A stretch of DNA of 28,614 bases from Negativibacillus sp. (GTDB lineage: Bacteria > Bacillota > Clostridia > Oscillospirales > Ruminococcaceae). Under the pieces are notes generated by a model. That model was not told the DNA's origin and searched no databases. It saw only the letters and a list, made by a program, of their open reading frames with translations. Both the position numbers and the translations under genes were made by a program. The stretch spans positions 1-28,614 of the forward strand of contig JAHHTY010000025.1 of assembly GCA_020024325.1 (NCBI GenBank), in the 5' to 3' direction. Every line of letters starts with the position of its first letter. The first letter of the stretch is position 1. Shown here piece by piece: positions 13,961 to 22,680 of the stretch.

Positions 13961-15076
13961 TTATTCTTCCTCCTGTGCAGTACGAAGAAATGCAACCTTT
14001 TCCGGAGAATCATCATGAATAAAAGTGTCCACCGAATAGCTGATCAGCAATCTTTGATAGCTAAAACAATCAATCTGTGCCAGCTCCTGACTGCTCATCT
14101 CGGTAGGGTCGATAAAACGAATCTGGGAGTAATGTGCTGCCAGAAACGGAACTGCCGGCAGGATGCTGTCATCTCCGATGATTAACAATGTATTCTCATT
14201 TTTTAAATTGCTTCGTATTGTAATGTCCCCAGTATTTCCACCCAACAAAACATCTTTGTCATCGCTTAACTGCATCATTTGTTCCGGATAAAGAGAATCA
14301 TAACTATACTGATATTCTTCATTGTGGGTAACCATATAATTTCTATTATTTTTTTGATAGCGGTAAACGGCAATGACATCGGGGGAAACACTCTTCCATT
14401 TTGATTTTTGATAGGTTTCTCCATAGTAATCATGAGTAATATACTGAATATCAAAATCTTCCTGCGGCTTTGGAATGTTGTCTAACCTCTGAGCCAGAAC
14501 TTCATATACTGTATATCCTCCAAGTGCTGTAAATCCCGGATCTGTTTTATAATACAGATCTTCGTTGAGTTTTGAAAAAAGTGCCGGATAAACATCAACT
14601 ACCGTCGCTTTTCCCAAGAGGTTATTATATGTCTTTTCAATAAATTGCTTTTGGTTAAACAAGGGTGCTGCCTGTGGAATTTCGTTTTGTTTAATTGCAC
14701 ATTTTGTTGGCAGCAACATGACATAAGTAGGGATTCTACTGTTTTCCGAAAATTTTAATAGGGTACTGATGTTTTTATTCATTTGTTCTTCATTCGGATA
14801 ACCAATATCCTCCACCAAAATATCATCTCCGATAAAGATGTCATCAAACTCTCTTGCTCCGCCCTTTGTTTTGATTTGAACAGCCAAATCCGATAACTCT
14901 TCGGAAAATGGTATGCTTTGTCCCATTGCTTTTTCTAAATCTTCAAGGTAATCTTTTAAACGATAGTATCGATTCAGTTTTGGAAATCCTTCTCCAAAAA
15001 ACATTGCCCAGCACCCAATTGTGCCTAGAATAAGAGCCAACATGAACTCCGGAAGAATCTTTTTCTTCAACACCAT
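13961..15076 (-). CDS. DHHW/AlgX-like partner protein with replaced catalytic motifs
   Basis: This 371-residue protein has one N-terminal membrane anchor (about residues 9-28) and an extracytoplasmic domain like the DHHW/AlgJ/AlgX family. Those proteins work with MBOAT membrane acyltransferases to O-acetylate surface polysaccharides. The layout fits: a GDDILVED segment (83-90), LLPTK (121-125), and YYKTDPGFTALGGY (175-188) where the family has Y-x-x-TDHHW-T-x-x-G-A-Y. Near the end is LLIIGDDSILPAVPFLAAHY (297-316), where the family has a DS(Y/F) motif. The His of DHHW (180-181 are Pro-Gly) and the nucleophilic Ser (Asp303) are therefore replaced, so the usual SGNH-type chemistry looks lost. 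It lies 14 bases after the MBOAT gene. Start may be ATG 15076 or TTG 15070, as both follow AGGAGG. Confidence 0.78.
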   Translation of the reverse strand: MVLKKKILPEFMLALILGTIGCWAMFFGEGFPKLNRYYRLKDYLEDLEKAMGQSIPFSEELSDLAVQIKTKGGAREFDDIFIGDDILVEDIGYPNEEQMNKNISTLLKFSENSRIPTYVMLLPTKCAIKQNEIPQAAPLFNQKQFIEKTYNNLLGKATVVDVYPALFSKLNEDLYYKTDPGFTALGGYTVYEVLAQRLDNIPKPQEDFDIQYITHDYYGETYQKSKWKSVSPDVIAVYRYQKNNRNYMVTHNEEYQYSYDSLYPEQMMQLSDDKDVLLGGNTGDITIRSNLKNENTLLIIGDDSILPAVPFLAAHYSQIRFIDPTEMSSQELAQIDCFSYQRLLISYSVDTFIHDDSPEKVAFLRTAQEEE

Positions 15077-15090
15077 TTCCTCCTTTTCTG

Positions 15091-16419
15091 TTAAATCAAA
15101 AATGCAATCGATGCCAGCAAAATTCCGCCATAAATTACCAGATCAAGCAGGTGCAGCAAATATGGCATCTTGGTGCGAATCAAGTTCCCAAGCAAAACGG
15201 TAAGGCTGGTTGCAAAGAAAAAGCTCAGTAAAATCACCAAATAATGGGTGGATATAATATATGAGATATAGTTATTATAAAACGGCAGTCCGTTCATGCC
15301 AAACATACTGCTTAAATAATATCCTGTTACTCGAAGACTGCTGCCCGAAAAGATGGTAAAGGAAAACATGACAACCACAAAGGTATACATCCTATCAAAA
15401 ATCGGCGGTATCTTTTTAAGATAGTCCATCAAAAAATATTTCTCTAAAAGAATAAATCCTGTAAAATAAATTCCCCAGACAAGATAATTAAGACGTATGC
15501 CAAACCACAATCCCATCAGCATTGTGGTCAACAAGGTATTTACAATGGTGGAAAGTACACCATTTGTATCTCCACCCAAAAAAACATAGACATAACGATT
15601 GATAAACTGGGTCACGGTAATATTAAAGCGATTAAAAAAATCTGATACGGTTCTGGATTGAAACGGATGATGAAAATTTTCCGGAAAGTCCATTCCGAAA
15701 AAATTAGCCAATCCTCTTGCCATATCACAATAACCGGTCAGCGTATAATACAGGGCAAAGGTGGATGTAATAATCAATAACCATACCGAAAGTACTGTCA
15801 CATCTTGCGTTGGAATTTGCTGTATCTCCTGCTGCACTGCAATATTTCCTTGTGCCAACAACACAAGTTTTCCCAGACCACCAACATACAAGCGGCTGCC
15901 TTGACAAACTCGTTCTGTCGAAAGGTTTCTGTTTTCCCACTGACTTTTTAAATCAGAATAACGGACGATTGGACCTGCAAACAGTTTTCCGAAAAAGGAG
16001 GTAAACACCAAATAATCAACAAAACTTCCGTCAAAACGTTCATCACCGTTATAAACATCAATCACATATCCCATCGAAGTGGTGGTATAGACAAGCAATC
16101 CTAACGGCAGCGGTATTTTAAACAGCTGCATTGCTGCCATCATAATCAAAATCAGTGAAATATTTTTAAGGCTGCTTGCCCAAAACATGATCTGTCTGCC
16201 CTTCATTTTTCCGCTGGAACGCACCATTTTAGAACAAACCAGATAATCAAATAAAATTGAAAAAAACATCAATAGCAAATTTCCCCAGTCATTCATAGCA
16301 TAGAACAACAGGGACGCCACTGCTAATGATAAATTTTTATACTTTGCCGGTGAAATTGAAAACACCAGCAACAGTGCCGGCAAAAACAAAAAGCTGAAGC
16401 TCAGCGTATCAAGTCCCAC
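15091..16419 (-). CDS. MBOAT-family membrane protein lacking the conserved histidines
   Basis: This 442-residue polytopic protein has about ten hydrophobic segments and the general MBOAT/AlgI/DltB plan. Family features include FFGKLFAGPIVRY (142-154; usually a G-P-(I/L)-x-R motif), TGYCDMARGLANFFG (228-242; usually GYSDMAIG) and NFHHPFQSRTVSDFF (248-262). Also present are NRFNIT (263-268), where active members have R-x-W-H-I-S, and GLWFG (303-307), where active members have GLWHG. Both family histidines are thus replaced, by Asn266 and Phe306. It starts with GTG behind AGGAGG and lies directly upstream of the DHHW-like gene, which has matching losses. The pair may be a non-catalytic transporter or scaffold, or may use different chemistry. 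Confidence 0.82.
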   Translation of the reverse strand: MGLDTLSFSFLFLPALLLVFSISPAKYKNLSLAVASLLFYAMNDWGNLLLMFFSILFDYLVCSKMVRSSGKMKGRQIMFWASSLKNISLILIMMAAMQLFKIPLPLGLLVYTTTSMGYVIDVYNGDERFDGSFVDYLVFTSFFGKLFAGPIVRYSDLKSQWENRNLSTERVCQGSRLYVGGLGKLVLLAQGNIAVQQEIQQIPTQDVTVLSVWLLIITSTFALYYTLTGYCDMARGLANFFGMDFPENFHHPFQSRTVSDFFNRFNITVTQFINRYVYVFLGGDTNGVLSTIVNTLLTTMLMGLWFGIRLNYLVWGIYFTGFILLEKYFLMDYLKKIPPIFDRMYTFVVVMFSFTIFSGSSLRVTGYYLSSMFGMNGLPFYNNYISYIISTHYLVILLSFFFATSLTVLLGNLIRTKMPYLLHLLDLVIYGGILLASIAFLI

Positions 16420-16443
16420 AAGCCGTTCCTCCTGTATCCTATC

Positions 16444-17064
16444 TTATAAAATTTCGGGCAAATCTCCCTTATTTTCAAATAATTCTTCACACAGTTCTAT
16501 CAGCTCACTGCGGCTCATCAAAGCTCCCAACACTGTTACCAGTGCATTGGTGGTTAAATGCTCCGGAAGTCCCAATTTTACCATCAGTTTTTTTCGTCGT
16601 GAAGCACTGTCGGGTAATCCGCTCAATCCAAGCTCAAACAAATCCATTTTTTCTATCGGATCTGTCGGCTGTTCTACCTTGCAAACACCCACTCCTGCTT
16701 TGGTCAAAGACTGTGCTAAAATATCCTCCGGGATTCCCTCTACCCCCAGCTTTCCTTCTTTAGAAGGGTGTGGTTTTCTTTTTTCCTTTCCATAAAGGTC
16801 CGGAATATAGATATCTATAATATTGTCTTTTCCACAAATACTGCGCAAAAATCCCCTGATTTTAAAACCGGCAGTATCAGAGTCGGTCAGTACTGCAAGC
16901 CCTTGCTTTTTTGCCAATGTGCGAAGCATCGACTGCATTTCTTTATCCTTATAAATGCGGAAGCCGTCGGTGCAAACAATCACCCCGTCAACAAGACCTT
17001 TGAGCTTTATTTTATCATATTTTCCCTCTACCACAATTACACGGTCTGTATGTATCATTTGCAT
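16444..17064 (-). CDS. rnmV: Ribonuclease M5 (5S rRNA maturation)
   Basis: RNase M5 cuts the 5S rRNA precursor on both sides in low-GC Gram-positive bacteria, helped by ribosomal protein L18. The 206-residue protein has an N-terminal TOPRIM domain with the metal-binding VVEGKYD (11-17, Glu13) and LTDSDTAGFKIR (59-70, Asp61 and Asp63), a close match to known RNase M5. The C-terminal part from about residue 105 is the family-specific rRNA-contacting region. Two ATG codons, at 17064 and 17058, follow AAAGGA; spacing favours the second slightly. It sits 12 bases after holA, unlike the frequent pairing of rnmV with the rRNA dimethyltransferase gene. Confidence 0.93.
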   Translation of the reverse strand: MQMIHTDRVIVVEGKYDKIKLKGLVDGVIVCTDGFRIYKDKEMQSMLRTLAKKQGLAVLTDSDTAGFKIRGFLRSICGKDNIIDIYIPDLYGKEKRKPHPSKEGKLGVEGIPEDILAQSLTKAGVGVCKVEQPTDPIEKMDLFELGLSGLPDSASRRKKLMVKLGLPEHLTTNALVTVLGALMSRSELIELCEELFENKGDLPEIL

Positions 17065-17076
17065 CTATCCTTTATT

Positions 17077-18153
17077 CTATCTTTTTTGCCCTGAGGCTAT
17101 TAAAAACAACTCTGTTATTGCCTGCTCCAGCAAAATTCCACTATCGGCACGGCTGCTTTTCATTCGGTAATCAGTAGCAGCAAGATAACTGATAGAATTA
17201 CGCAAGACCTGTGTAGAATATTTTGAGCAATCTCTCAAGCTATTTCTTACCACAAAATCTCTGCCTTTATAAGAAAAATTTTGCTTTATACTTTCCTCTC
17301 CCAAACCCATATTTTTTGCTGTTTTGGCAATATACAAGTCAAGATATGCTCCGGCTAATGCCGACAAAATTACTGTCGGTTGATAGCGAAGATATAAAAG
17401 GTCTTCGACCATATGCATAGCTTTTTCAAAGCGGTCGGCAAGAATCGCCTTTGCCAGATCATAAACCGATGCGCTTACCGTTTTGCAGGTCACTTTTTCA
17501 ATCATAGCCGATGTGATTTCCACAGGACGGTCGGAACCTTCTTCTTTTGTCTGCTGTGCAAAAGCTGCCAGTTTTTCTAATTCTCCGGAAATTGTCAGCA
17601 TATCCTTTTCGCAGCGTTCCATTAAAAAAACAGCTTGATCTTTGGTGATAGAGCATCCTCTGGATTCCAATTTAGAACGGATAAATCGAACAAGATCCGA
17701 GCTTTCTCTTTTCTTTAATTCCAATACTGCCCCTGCTTTATCACATAAGTTAACCAGTTTTTTTGCAGCTGCATTTTTTTTAGGAAGAAACTCCTCTTTA
17801 TCCACAATCAAAATTAACACCGTAGTGGATACCGGGTCCTGCAACAGTTCTGTTATCTTTTCTTTATCCTGCGAATTCATCGCTTCAAAATCGAATTTAT
17901 CTACTACCACACACCGCTGCTCTGCCAAAAACGGCATAGCCTCACAAGATTCTATCAAACTGTCTACCGAAAGCTGTGTTCCGTCAAAGCGGTGAAAGTT
18001 AAACTCCTGAAAATCCTCCGGTGCTGCTAAATGGATTAAACGTTTGAGGTACATTTCTTTTAAGTATTTTTCCTCACCATAGAGCAGATACACCCGATAA
18101 AGATATCCCTGTTTGATATTTTGCAGCAGCTGGCTTTCCTCTTTAAAAATCAT
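17077..18153 (-). CDS. holA: DNA polymerase III subunit delta
   Basis: HolA opens the sliding clamp as part of the clamp-loader complex. The 358-residue length is typical. The protein opens with YLYRVYLLYGEEKYLKEMYLKRL, the conserved N-terminal segment of delta that carries the clamp-binding helix. It then shows the expected AAA+-like fold without a functional P-loop and a helical C-terminal collar domain (about residues 225-355, including SVYDLAKAILADRFEKAM). The start overlaps the end of comEC by 11 bases. The comEC-holA pairing is common in Firmicutes. Confidence 0.94.
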   Translation of the reverse strand: MIFKEESQLLQNIKQGYLYRVYLLYGEEKYLKEMYLKRLIHLAAPEDFQEFNFHRFDGTQLSVDSLIESCEAMPFLAEQRCVVVDKFDFEAMNSQDKEKITELLQDPVSTTVLILIVDKEEFLPKKNAAAKKLVNLCDKAGAVLELKKRESSDLVRFIRSKLESRGCSITKDQAVFLMERCEKDMLTISGELEKLAAFAQQTKEEGSDRPVEITSAMIEKVTCKTVSASVYDLAKAILADRFEKAMHMVEDLLYLRYQPTVILSALAGAYLDLYIAKTAKNMGLGEESIKQNFSYKGRDFVVRNSLRDCSKYSTQVLRNSISYLAATDYRMKSSRADSGILLEQAITELFLIASGQKR

Positions 18154-20392
18154 TCTGTGTTCCTGCCTTTCTGTCCATCCGCAGTTTTAAAACCGGCTTT
18201 TCCCGAAGTATAGAGAACAATCCCATTTCTTGACACGGCTCTAAGTTCCAGTTTCCTGATTCCCAAACAGCATCATATCCATCGTTTACACTACCTTCTA
18301 TTATATCATAATTTTCTGATGCTTTTAACAGTTTTTTTCCTGCTGCAAAAATCTGTATACCATCTTCTCCCTGCCTAATTGTTATATCCCCCATAAGTCT
18401 TGCAGAAATTCCCTGCGGAGCTACCATCTTTCCAGAATACATTGCCTTTTGAATGTGTGGATATAACGCCCCTTGAGGCTCTACAACCGTAACCTTTGTA
18501 TCAAATTCCGAAAGCAAGGTATCTAGTCCGTAACTTTTATCGGTCGTTGTACTGTCGCAAAACAGTAGTTCAAGCGAATCCACCTGTTCACAACGAAGGA
18601 TAGAAGAAATTTTTTGTTCTTCATAGACACTTTTTATATCTCCCAGTACCGCTGCCTGTTCATCCTTACACAAAATCAACGCATTTTCTGTGGAAAATAT
18701 ACTCAACACCGATGCACCCGCAAGCTGATGTGCAATCATCACACTGCAAAAGCACAACACACATCCACTAAAACAACACTTTGCTCTTATTGTGCGCTGT
18801 GGCAGTGGTAGTTTTGCAAAATGATGGGTCATCATGAATACAAGCACCAACACAACACAAAAACAAAGCATCACCGGAATTTCATGGGAATCAAATGTAG
18901 TGAACGGAAGCTGTGAAACTGCTTTACTGACAAGGAGTATCCACCTTGCAAAAATACCCGCTAAACCTGCTGCGGTGTTTGCGGCAATTAAGAAAACTCC
19001 CCACCCGCTTACTAACCAAATTATTCCAAATCCAAGAGATAACATTGCCAAAATCATCAGCGGAGACACCGCCCACAATGCCAGCAAAGCCGCTAAAATC
19101 CCCCAAACCGGAAGAGAGTAAAAATAATACAGCAAAAGTGGTGCAGAAAAGACACTTGCGGCAAGTGTGGTTGCAACCGTCACACAGGCAGAGTGTATTA
19201 TCTTCTCTCCTTTTCTGCCCATCGTCCCCATCAAAAATGCTACCAAACAAGATTGATTAAAAAGCTGTGTCAACGGTTTTGCACAAAGCACAATCCCCAG
19301 CGTTACCAAAAAAGAAAGCTGAAACGAAACGGAATAGATAGAAAACGGTGCAATTCCCACAATTAAAATAGCTGCTGCCGAAAGTGCCGACAAGCTGTCA
19401 TTTTCTCTGCCTAAAAAGAATCCAACAGCATAAAAACTTGCCATAATTCCTGCACGAACCGCTGATGGAGAGAATTGTGCCAAAGCAACATAGCCCCATA
19501 CCATAAAAAGTGAGATTAAATTTGCAATACGAGAAGGTATTTTTAAAGCCTTTAAAAATTTTGTGAAAAAAGCTGCCAGCAAACTGATATGAATTCCTGA
19601 TACAGCAAGCAGATGTACTAAACCGGCTTGCTTCATCATCTGCGAAAAAGGAGCTTCCATATTTTTCTTTTCGCCAAACAAAACCCCTTGAATCAGCCCC
19701 AATACAGGAGGATCATACAGCTTCTCAGTGAGCTGCATCAATTTTCCTCTTATGGATTCGCCTTTTTGCAGACGTTCGATCGGTTCTTCTCCTGCAAAAG
19801 CATAAAAGAAAATATTTCTTCCATAATCGTAGTTTTTTAATTTGGTTTCTATCACAGAAGAAAAATGAATCAAATCCCCCTCATCTGCCGCAGATTCTCC
19901 ATAGCTGTACACACGAGCAAGTATTCCGTTTGGTATCTCCTCATTTCCCACCGTACGGACAAGATATTTACATCCATAATCGGCAACATCCCATTCCAGC
20001 ACCTGTGCTGTCAAGCTAAGTTTTTCCCCTTGAAAAGGGTATACTGCTGCCATGGTCCGTTCTGTCGCTGCAAAACAGCTGACAAGTGCCACTGTTGCAG
20101 AAAGTGATAACAACAGTACAGCCGAAATCCATCGTTTCCTTTTATCGAATAAATATAATATAAAATTTATTATCAATATGACCGGTAAAATCACGGCTCC
20201 CAATATCATTCCTCTTTGAAGAGAATTTGTATTAGGCAGCATCCTCTCTTGATACAACGGTAAAAAAATTGCTGTTACAACCAGAAAAGTAACTGCAACC
20301 CAACATATGGGACGTTTAATACTGCGATTGCATACAGAGCAGCAATGCCTCTGCTTGTCCCTGCATAATTTCTTCTCTGCTAAAGTTTCCAT
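18143..20392 (-). CDS. comEC: ComEC/Rec2 competence channel protein with degenerate C-terminal domain
   Basis: ComEC moves single-stranded transforming DNA through the membrane. Residue numbers here count from the in-frame ATG at 20407. After N-terminal membrane helices there is an OB-like extracellular domain (about 110-220). The competence-domain core follows, with HLLAVSGIHISLL at 265-277 and FSPSAVRAGIMA at 312-323, then many helices to about 560. The final 190 residues occupy the place of the metallo-beta-lactamase domain, but the HxDxDH metal motif is absent. Aligned by eye it corresponds to FCDSTTTDKSYG (616-627). The start is uncertain: ATG 20407 or 20392 both lie inside the preceding gene, and 20392 has the better ribosome binding site (GAGG). 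The resulting 77-base overlap is unusually long. Confidence 0.9.
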   Translation of the reverse strand: METLAEKKLCRDKQRHCCSVCNRSIKRPICWVAVTFLVVTAIFLPLYQERMLPNTNSLQRGMILGAVILPVILIINFILYLFDKRKRWISAVLLLSLSATVALVSCFAATERTMAAVYPFQGEKLSLTAQVLEWDVADYGCKYLVRTVGNEEIPNGILARVYSYGESAADEGDLIHFSSVIETKLKNYDYGRNIFFYAFAGEEPIERLQKGESIRGKLMQLTEKLYDPPVLGLIQGVLFGEKKNMEAPFSQMMKQAGLVHLLAVSGIHISLLAAFFTKFLKALKIPSRIANLISLFMVWGYVALAQFSPSAVRAGIMASFYAVGFFLGRENDSLSALSAAAILIVGIAPFSIYSVSFQLSFLVTLGIVLCAKPLTQLFNQSCLVAFLMGTMGRKGEKIIHSACVTVATTLAASVFSAPLLLYYFYSLPVWGILAALLALWAVSPLMILAMLSLGFGIIWLVSGWGVFLIAANTAAGLAGIFARWILLVSKAVSQLPFTTFDSHEIPVMLCFCVVLVLVFMMTHHFAKLPLPQRTIRAKCCFSGCVLCFCSVMIAHQLAGASVLSIFSTENALILCKDEQAAVLGDIKSVYEEQKISSILRCEQVDSLELLFCDSTTTDKSYGLDTLLSEFDTKVTVVEPQGALYPHIQKAMYSGKMVAPQGISARLMGDITIRQGEDGIQIFAAGKKLLKASENYDIIEGSVNDGYDAVWESGNWNLEPCQEMGLFSILREKPVLKLRMDRKAGTQNDF

Positions 20393-20705
20393 ACTCCAGT
20401 TCCTCATCGCTCATTCTGTCTAATTGCTCATAAAACCATGTGATAAGTTCTTCACATTCGTTACGGTTCACTTTTTCGGAAATCGCTTCCTCCAGCACCT
20501 CGAACAACAGATTTTCCGCTGCATCAATTTCCCCATGTTCTATGATTCTTTCCAAATCGTCCTGTAAAGAAAGAGGCTCTCCCTGTAAGGCTATAAAAAT
20601 TTGCTCGTCCCAGTCATCGCTCTTATATTGTTTGTTAAACAATAATTTCGCATATACCCGAATGATGCCCTCAATTTGACGTTTAAAAAAATCTTCTCTC
20701 GCCAT
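20316..20705 (-). CDS. Small acidic helical protein of unknown function
   Basis: I do not recognise a named family for this 129-residue protein. It is rich in Glu and Leu, predicted all-helical and cytosolic, with no cysteines in its body and no membrane segment. Its helices look like a TPR-like or other helical-bundle repeat (for example AENLLFEVLEEAISEKVN and CEELITWFYEQLDRM). Translation should begin at ATG 20705 after GTGGAGGAAG; the in-frame GTG at 20720 is part of that site. A TATAAT lies about 30 bases upstream on the minus strand (20741-20736), with no good -35. It leads the ComEC-HolA-RNase M5-MBOAT-DHHW series, and its 3' end overlaps comEC. Confidence 0.78.
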   Translation of the reverse strand: MAREDFFKRQIEGIIRVYAKLLFNKQYKSDDWDEQIFIALQGEPLSLQDDLERIIEHGEIDAAENLLFEVLEEAISEKVNRNECEELITWFYEQLDRMSDEELEYGNFSREEIMQGQAEALLLCMQSQY

Positions 20706-20859
20706 ATACTCTTCCTCCACAATAAAATTTCCTACATTATACTATAAACCATTCTGTAAGAAAAGTCATCTCTGATATAAAATACCGATTTTCTTTTGTC
20801 TGACTAGATCATCAATTATAATGCAAATGACAAGCTGTATTGATTGATACCCCTGTATA

Positions 20860-20888
20860 TTTACATCATCTGAAAGAGAGGTTATAAT
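20860..20888 (+). promoter_or_regulatory. Promoter of the hydroxyacid dehydrogenase gene
   Basis: TTTACA (20860-20865), a 17-bp spacer and a perfect TATAAT (20883-20888) place the transcription start about 35 bases before the ATG. Confidence 0.85.
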
Positions 20889-20928
20889 AATCTTATCAGA
20901 AATTAAAATCTTTTTCGGAGGGATTTTT

Positions 20929-21876
20929 ATGAAAATTGTTTTACTGGAATCGCTGGGTATTTCCCAGGAAATATTAAACGAATGTGCAAAACCACTGGTG
21001 GATGCAGGACATACTTTTACATCTTACCCGAAAGATAGCAATCCTCAAGTACAGATCGAACGTGCTAAAGATGCAGACATTATTATGATCGCCAATATGC
21101 CTCTTAGCAAAGAGGTTATCCGTGCCTGCAAAAACCTGAAGTTTATTGATGTTGCTTTCACCGGTGTTGACCATGTTGACCTTGCAGCTGCAAAAGAAAT
21201 GGGTGTTAAGGTGAGCAACGCTGCCGGATATTCCACACAAGCTGTTGCCGAAATTGCACTTTGCATGATGCTGAACCTGTTACGAAATATTCCACAAGTA
21301 GAGCAGCGCTGTCGTCAGGGACAGACAAAAGACGGTTTGGTTGGCTGTGAGCTGCGTGGAAAAACAGTTGGTATCGTTGGTGCCGGCGCAATCGGCTGCC
21401 GCACTGCCGAGCTTTGCCACGCCTTTGGCTGCAAAGTATTGGGATACAAGCGGCACATTACCGGAAACGAACCTTCCTTTATGGAATTTACTTCTTTAGA
21501 TGAACTGTTAAACCGTTCTGACATCGTTTCTCTGCATTGTCCAATTAACGACGATTCTAAACACCTCATCAATGCACAATCCATTGCCAAGATGAAACAG
21601 GGAGCTTATCTTATCAACACCGCTCGTGGACCTGTCGTTGATTCCCAGGCTTTGGCAGACGCCTTAAACGCTGGATACCTCTCCGGTGCAGGCATTGATG
21701 TATTTGAAAAAGAGCCTCCACTGGATACAACTCATCCGCTTTTACATAGCAAAAACACCATTGTTACTCCTCACGTTGCCTTTGCTTCTGCTGAATCGAT
21801 GCTTGCCCGTGCACAAATTGTATTTGATAACATCGAAGCATTTTTGTCGGGCAAACAAAAAAATGTTATTTTATAA
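20929..21876 (+). CDS. D-2-hydroxyacid dehydrogenase, NAD-dependent
   Basis: This 315-residue enzyme interconverts a 2-keto acid and a D-2-hydroxyacid using NAD(H); the family includes glycerate, lactate and phosphoglycerate dehydrogenases. The cofactor domain carries VGIVGAGAIG (147-156). The catalytic set is complete: Arg233 in NTARGP, Glu262 in FEKEPP and His282 in TPHVAFAS. AAGYSTQAVAE (98-108) is the conserved substrate-loop region. There is no C-terminal ACT domain, so it is unlikely to be a regulated SerA. Substrate is open. It stands alone behind its own strong promoter and a TCGGAGGG site, ending before a long palindrome. Confidence 0.93.
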   Translation: MKIVLLESLGISQEILNECAKPLVDAGHTFTSYPKDSNPQVQIERAKDADIIMIANMPLSKEVIRACKNLKFIDVAFTGVDHVDLAAAKEMGVKVSNAAGYSTQAVAEIALCMMLNLLRNIPQVEQRCRQGQTKDGLVGCELRGKTVGIVGAGAIGCRTAELCHAFGCKVLGYKRHITGNEPSFMEFTSLDELLNRSDIVSLHCPINDDSKHLINAQSIAKMKQGAYLINTARGPVVDSQALADALNAGYLSGAGIDVFEKEPPLDTTHPLLHSKNTIVTPHVAFASAESMLARAQIVFDNIEAFLSGKQKNVIL

Positions 21877-21962
21877 CTTTTCTTCCGAAAAATTTACTAT
21901 TAAAAATGTTCCGCAAATCTTAACGCTGGATAAAGACGTTATTTAGAAGATGCCCAAACCCC

Positions 21963-22003
21963 AAACGGAGTGTATCGAATAAATTCGATACACTCCGTTT
22001 CTT
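21963..22003. terminator. Long palindrome between convergent genes, likely bidirectional terminator
   Basis: A perfect 18-bp stem (21963-21980 with 21983-22000) surrounds two bases, effectively a short AT loop. It lies between the stops of the dehydrogenase and the YdcF-like gene. The T-tract is weak on both sides (GTTTCTT on plus, GTTT on minus), so termination efficiency is uncertain. Confidence 0.65.
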
Positions 22004-22033
22004 GATATCCCCGACTAATAGATTTAGTAAAAA

Positions 22034-22639
22034 CTATATTTCAAAGTCCGGAAAAACACCATCGACTACATATCTAACAATTTTCATTGCTTCTCCCTTT
22101 GCTCGTTCAAAACCCTCCTCTGTATTCATCCAGTTCTCCCGTCTTGTATTGTTATCATTTGCCGGGCATGGAAGAATCGTGATATGTTTCGGGAACAAAT
22201 ACCGAGCAATAGCCAAGCTTCGTTTCATGTGATAGGCTGTAGTAACCAACAACACTTTAGAAACTTTATTAAGCCAAAAAGTTCGTTGCAACTCTATCAG
22301 TGCAAAGAGGATATTCTCTACTGTATTTTGAGATGAATCCTCTAAAATGATATTTTCTATGGTCACACCTGCTTCTAAAGCAGCTTTACACATATGCTCA
22401 GCTTCGCTGCATTTTCCTGTGGGAAAGTCTTGCAATTTGCCACCACATAGCATCAGCTTGCTTGCTCGTCCAGCATTGTAGGCATCAACTGCTACAGGTA
22501 CTCTATATTTCGCAGCCTTGGCACTCCCTAATACAATAATGCAGTCAGCATCTTCTCCTGTATCCTCTAAACCTTGAAACAATAACCTATCTACTATTTC
22601 CAATGTCAAATCTTCTTCTTTTATCCTCGAAACTAACAT
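22034..22639 (-). CDS. YdcF/DUF218 family protein
   Basis: This 201-residue protein has the DUF218 plan. DADCIIVLGSA (30-40) begins the first strand, a KLMLCGG segment (61-67) follows, then DSSQNTVENI (100-109) and KVLLVTTAYHMKRSLAIARYLFP (126-148). These are the loops lining the putative active site in YdcF/SanA-like proteins. Many DUF218 members carry an N-terminal membrane helix, but this one has none and should be cytosolic. Members have been linked to envelope functions and to nucleotide or cofactor binding, but the reaction is not settled. The ATG follows GAGGAAG. A good promoter with an overlapping palindrome lies just upstream, so it is probably a single regulated gene. Confidence 0.85.
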   Translation of the reverse strand: MLVSRIKEEDLTLEIVDRLLFQGLEDTGEDADCIIVLGSAKAAKYRVPVAVDAYNAGRASKLMLCGGKLQDFPTGKCSEAEHMCKAALEAGVTIENIILEDSSQNTVENILFALIELQRTFWLNKVSKVLLVTTAYHMKRSLAIARYLFPKHITILPCPANDNNTRRENWMNTEEGFERAKGEAMKIVRYVVDGVFPDFEI

Positions 22640-22680
22640 TTATTCTTCCTCACTAAATTCTGATTTGTGGTTTGTCGTAA

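Noticed and set aside
16444..17064. DnaG-type primase as an alternative for the TOPRIM gene
   Set aside because: The protein is about 200 residues with only an N-terminal TOPRIM and an RNase M5-type C-terminus. It lacks the zinc and RNA polymerase domains of primase.
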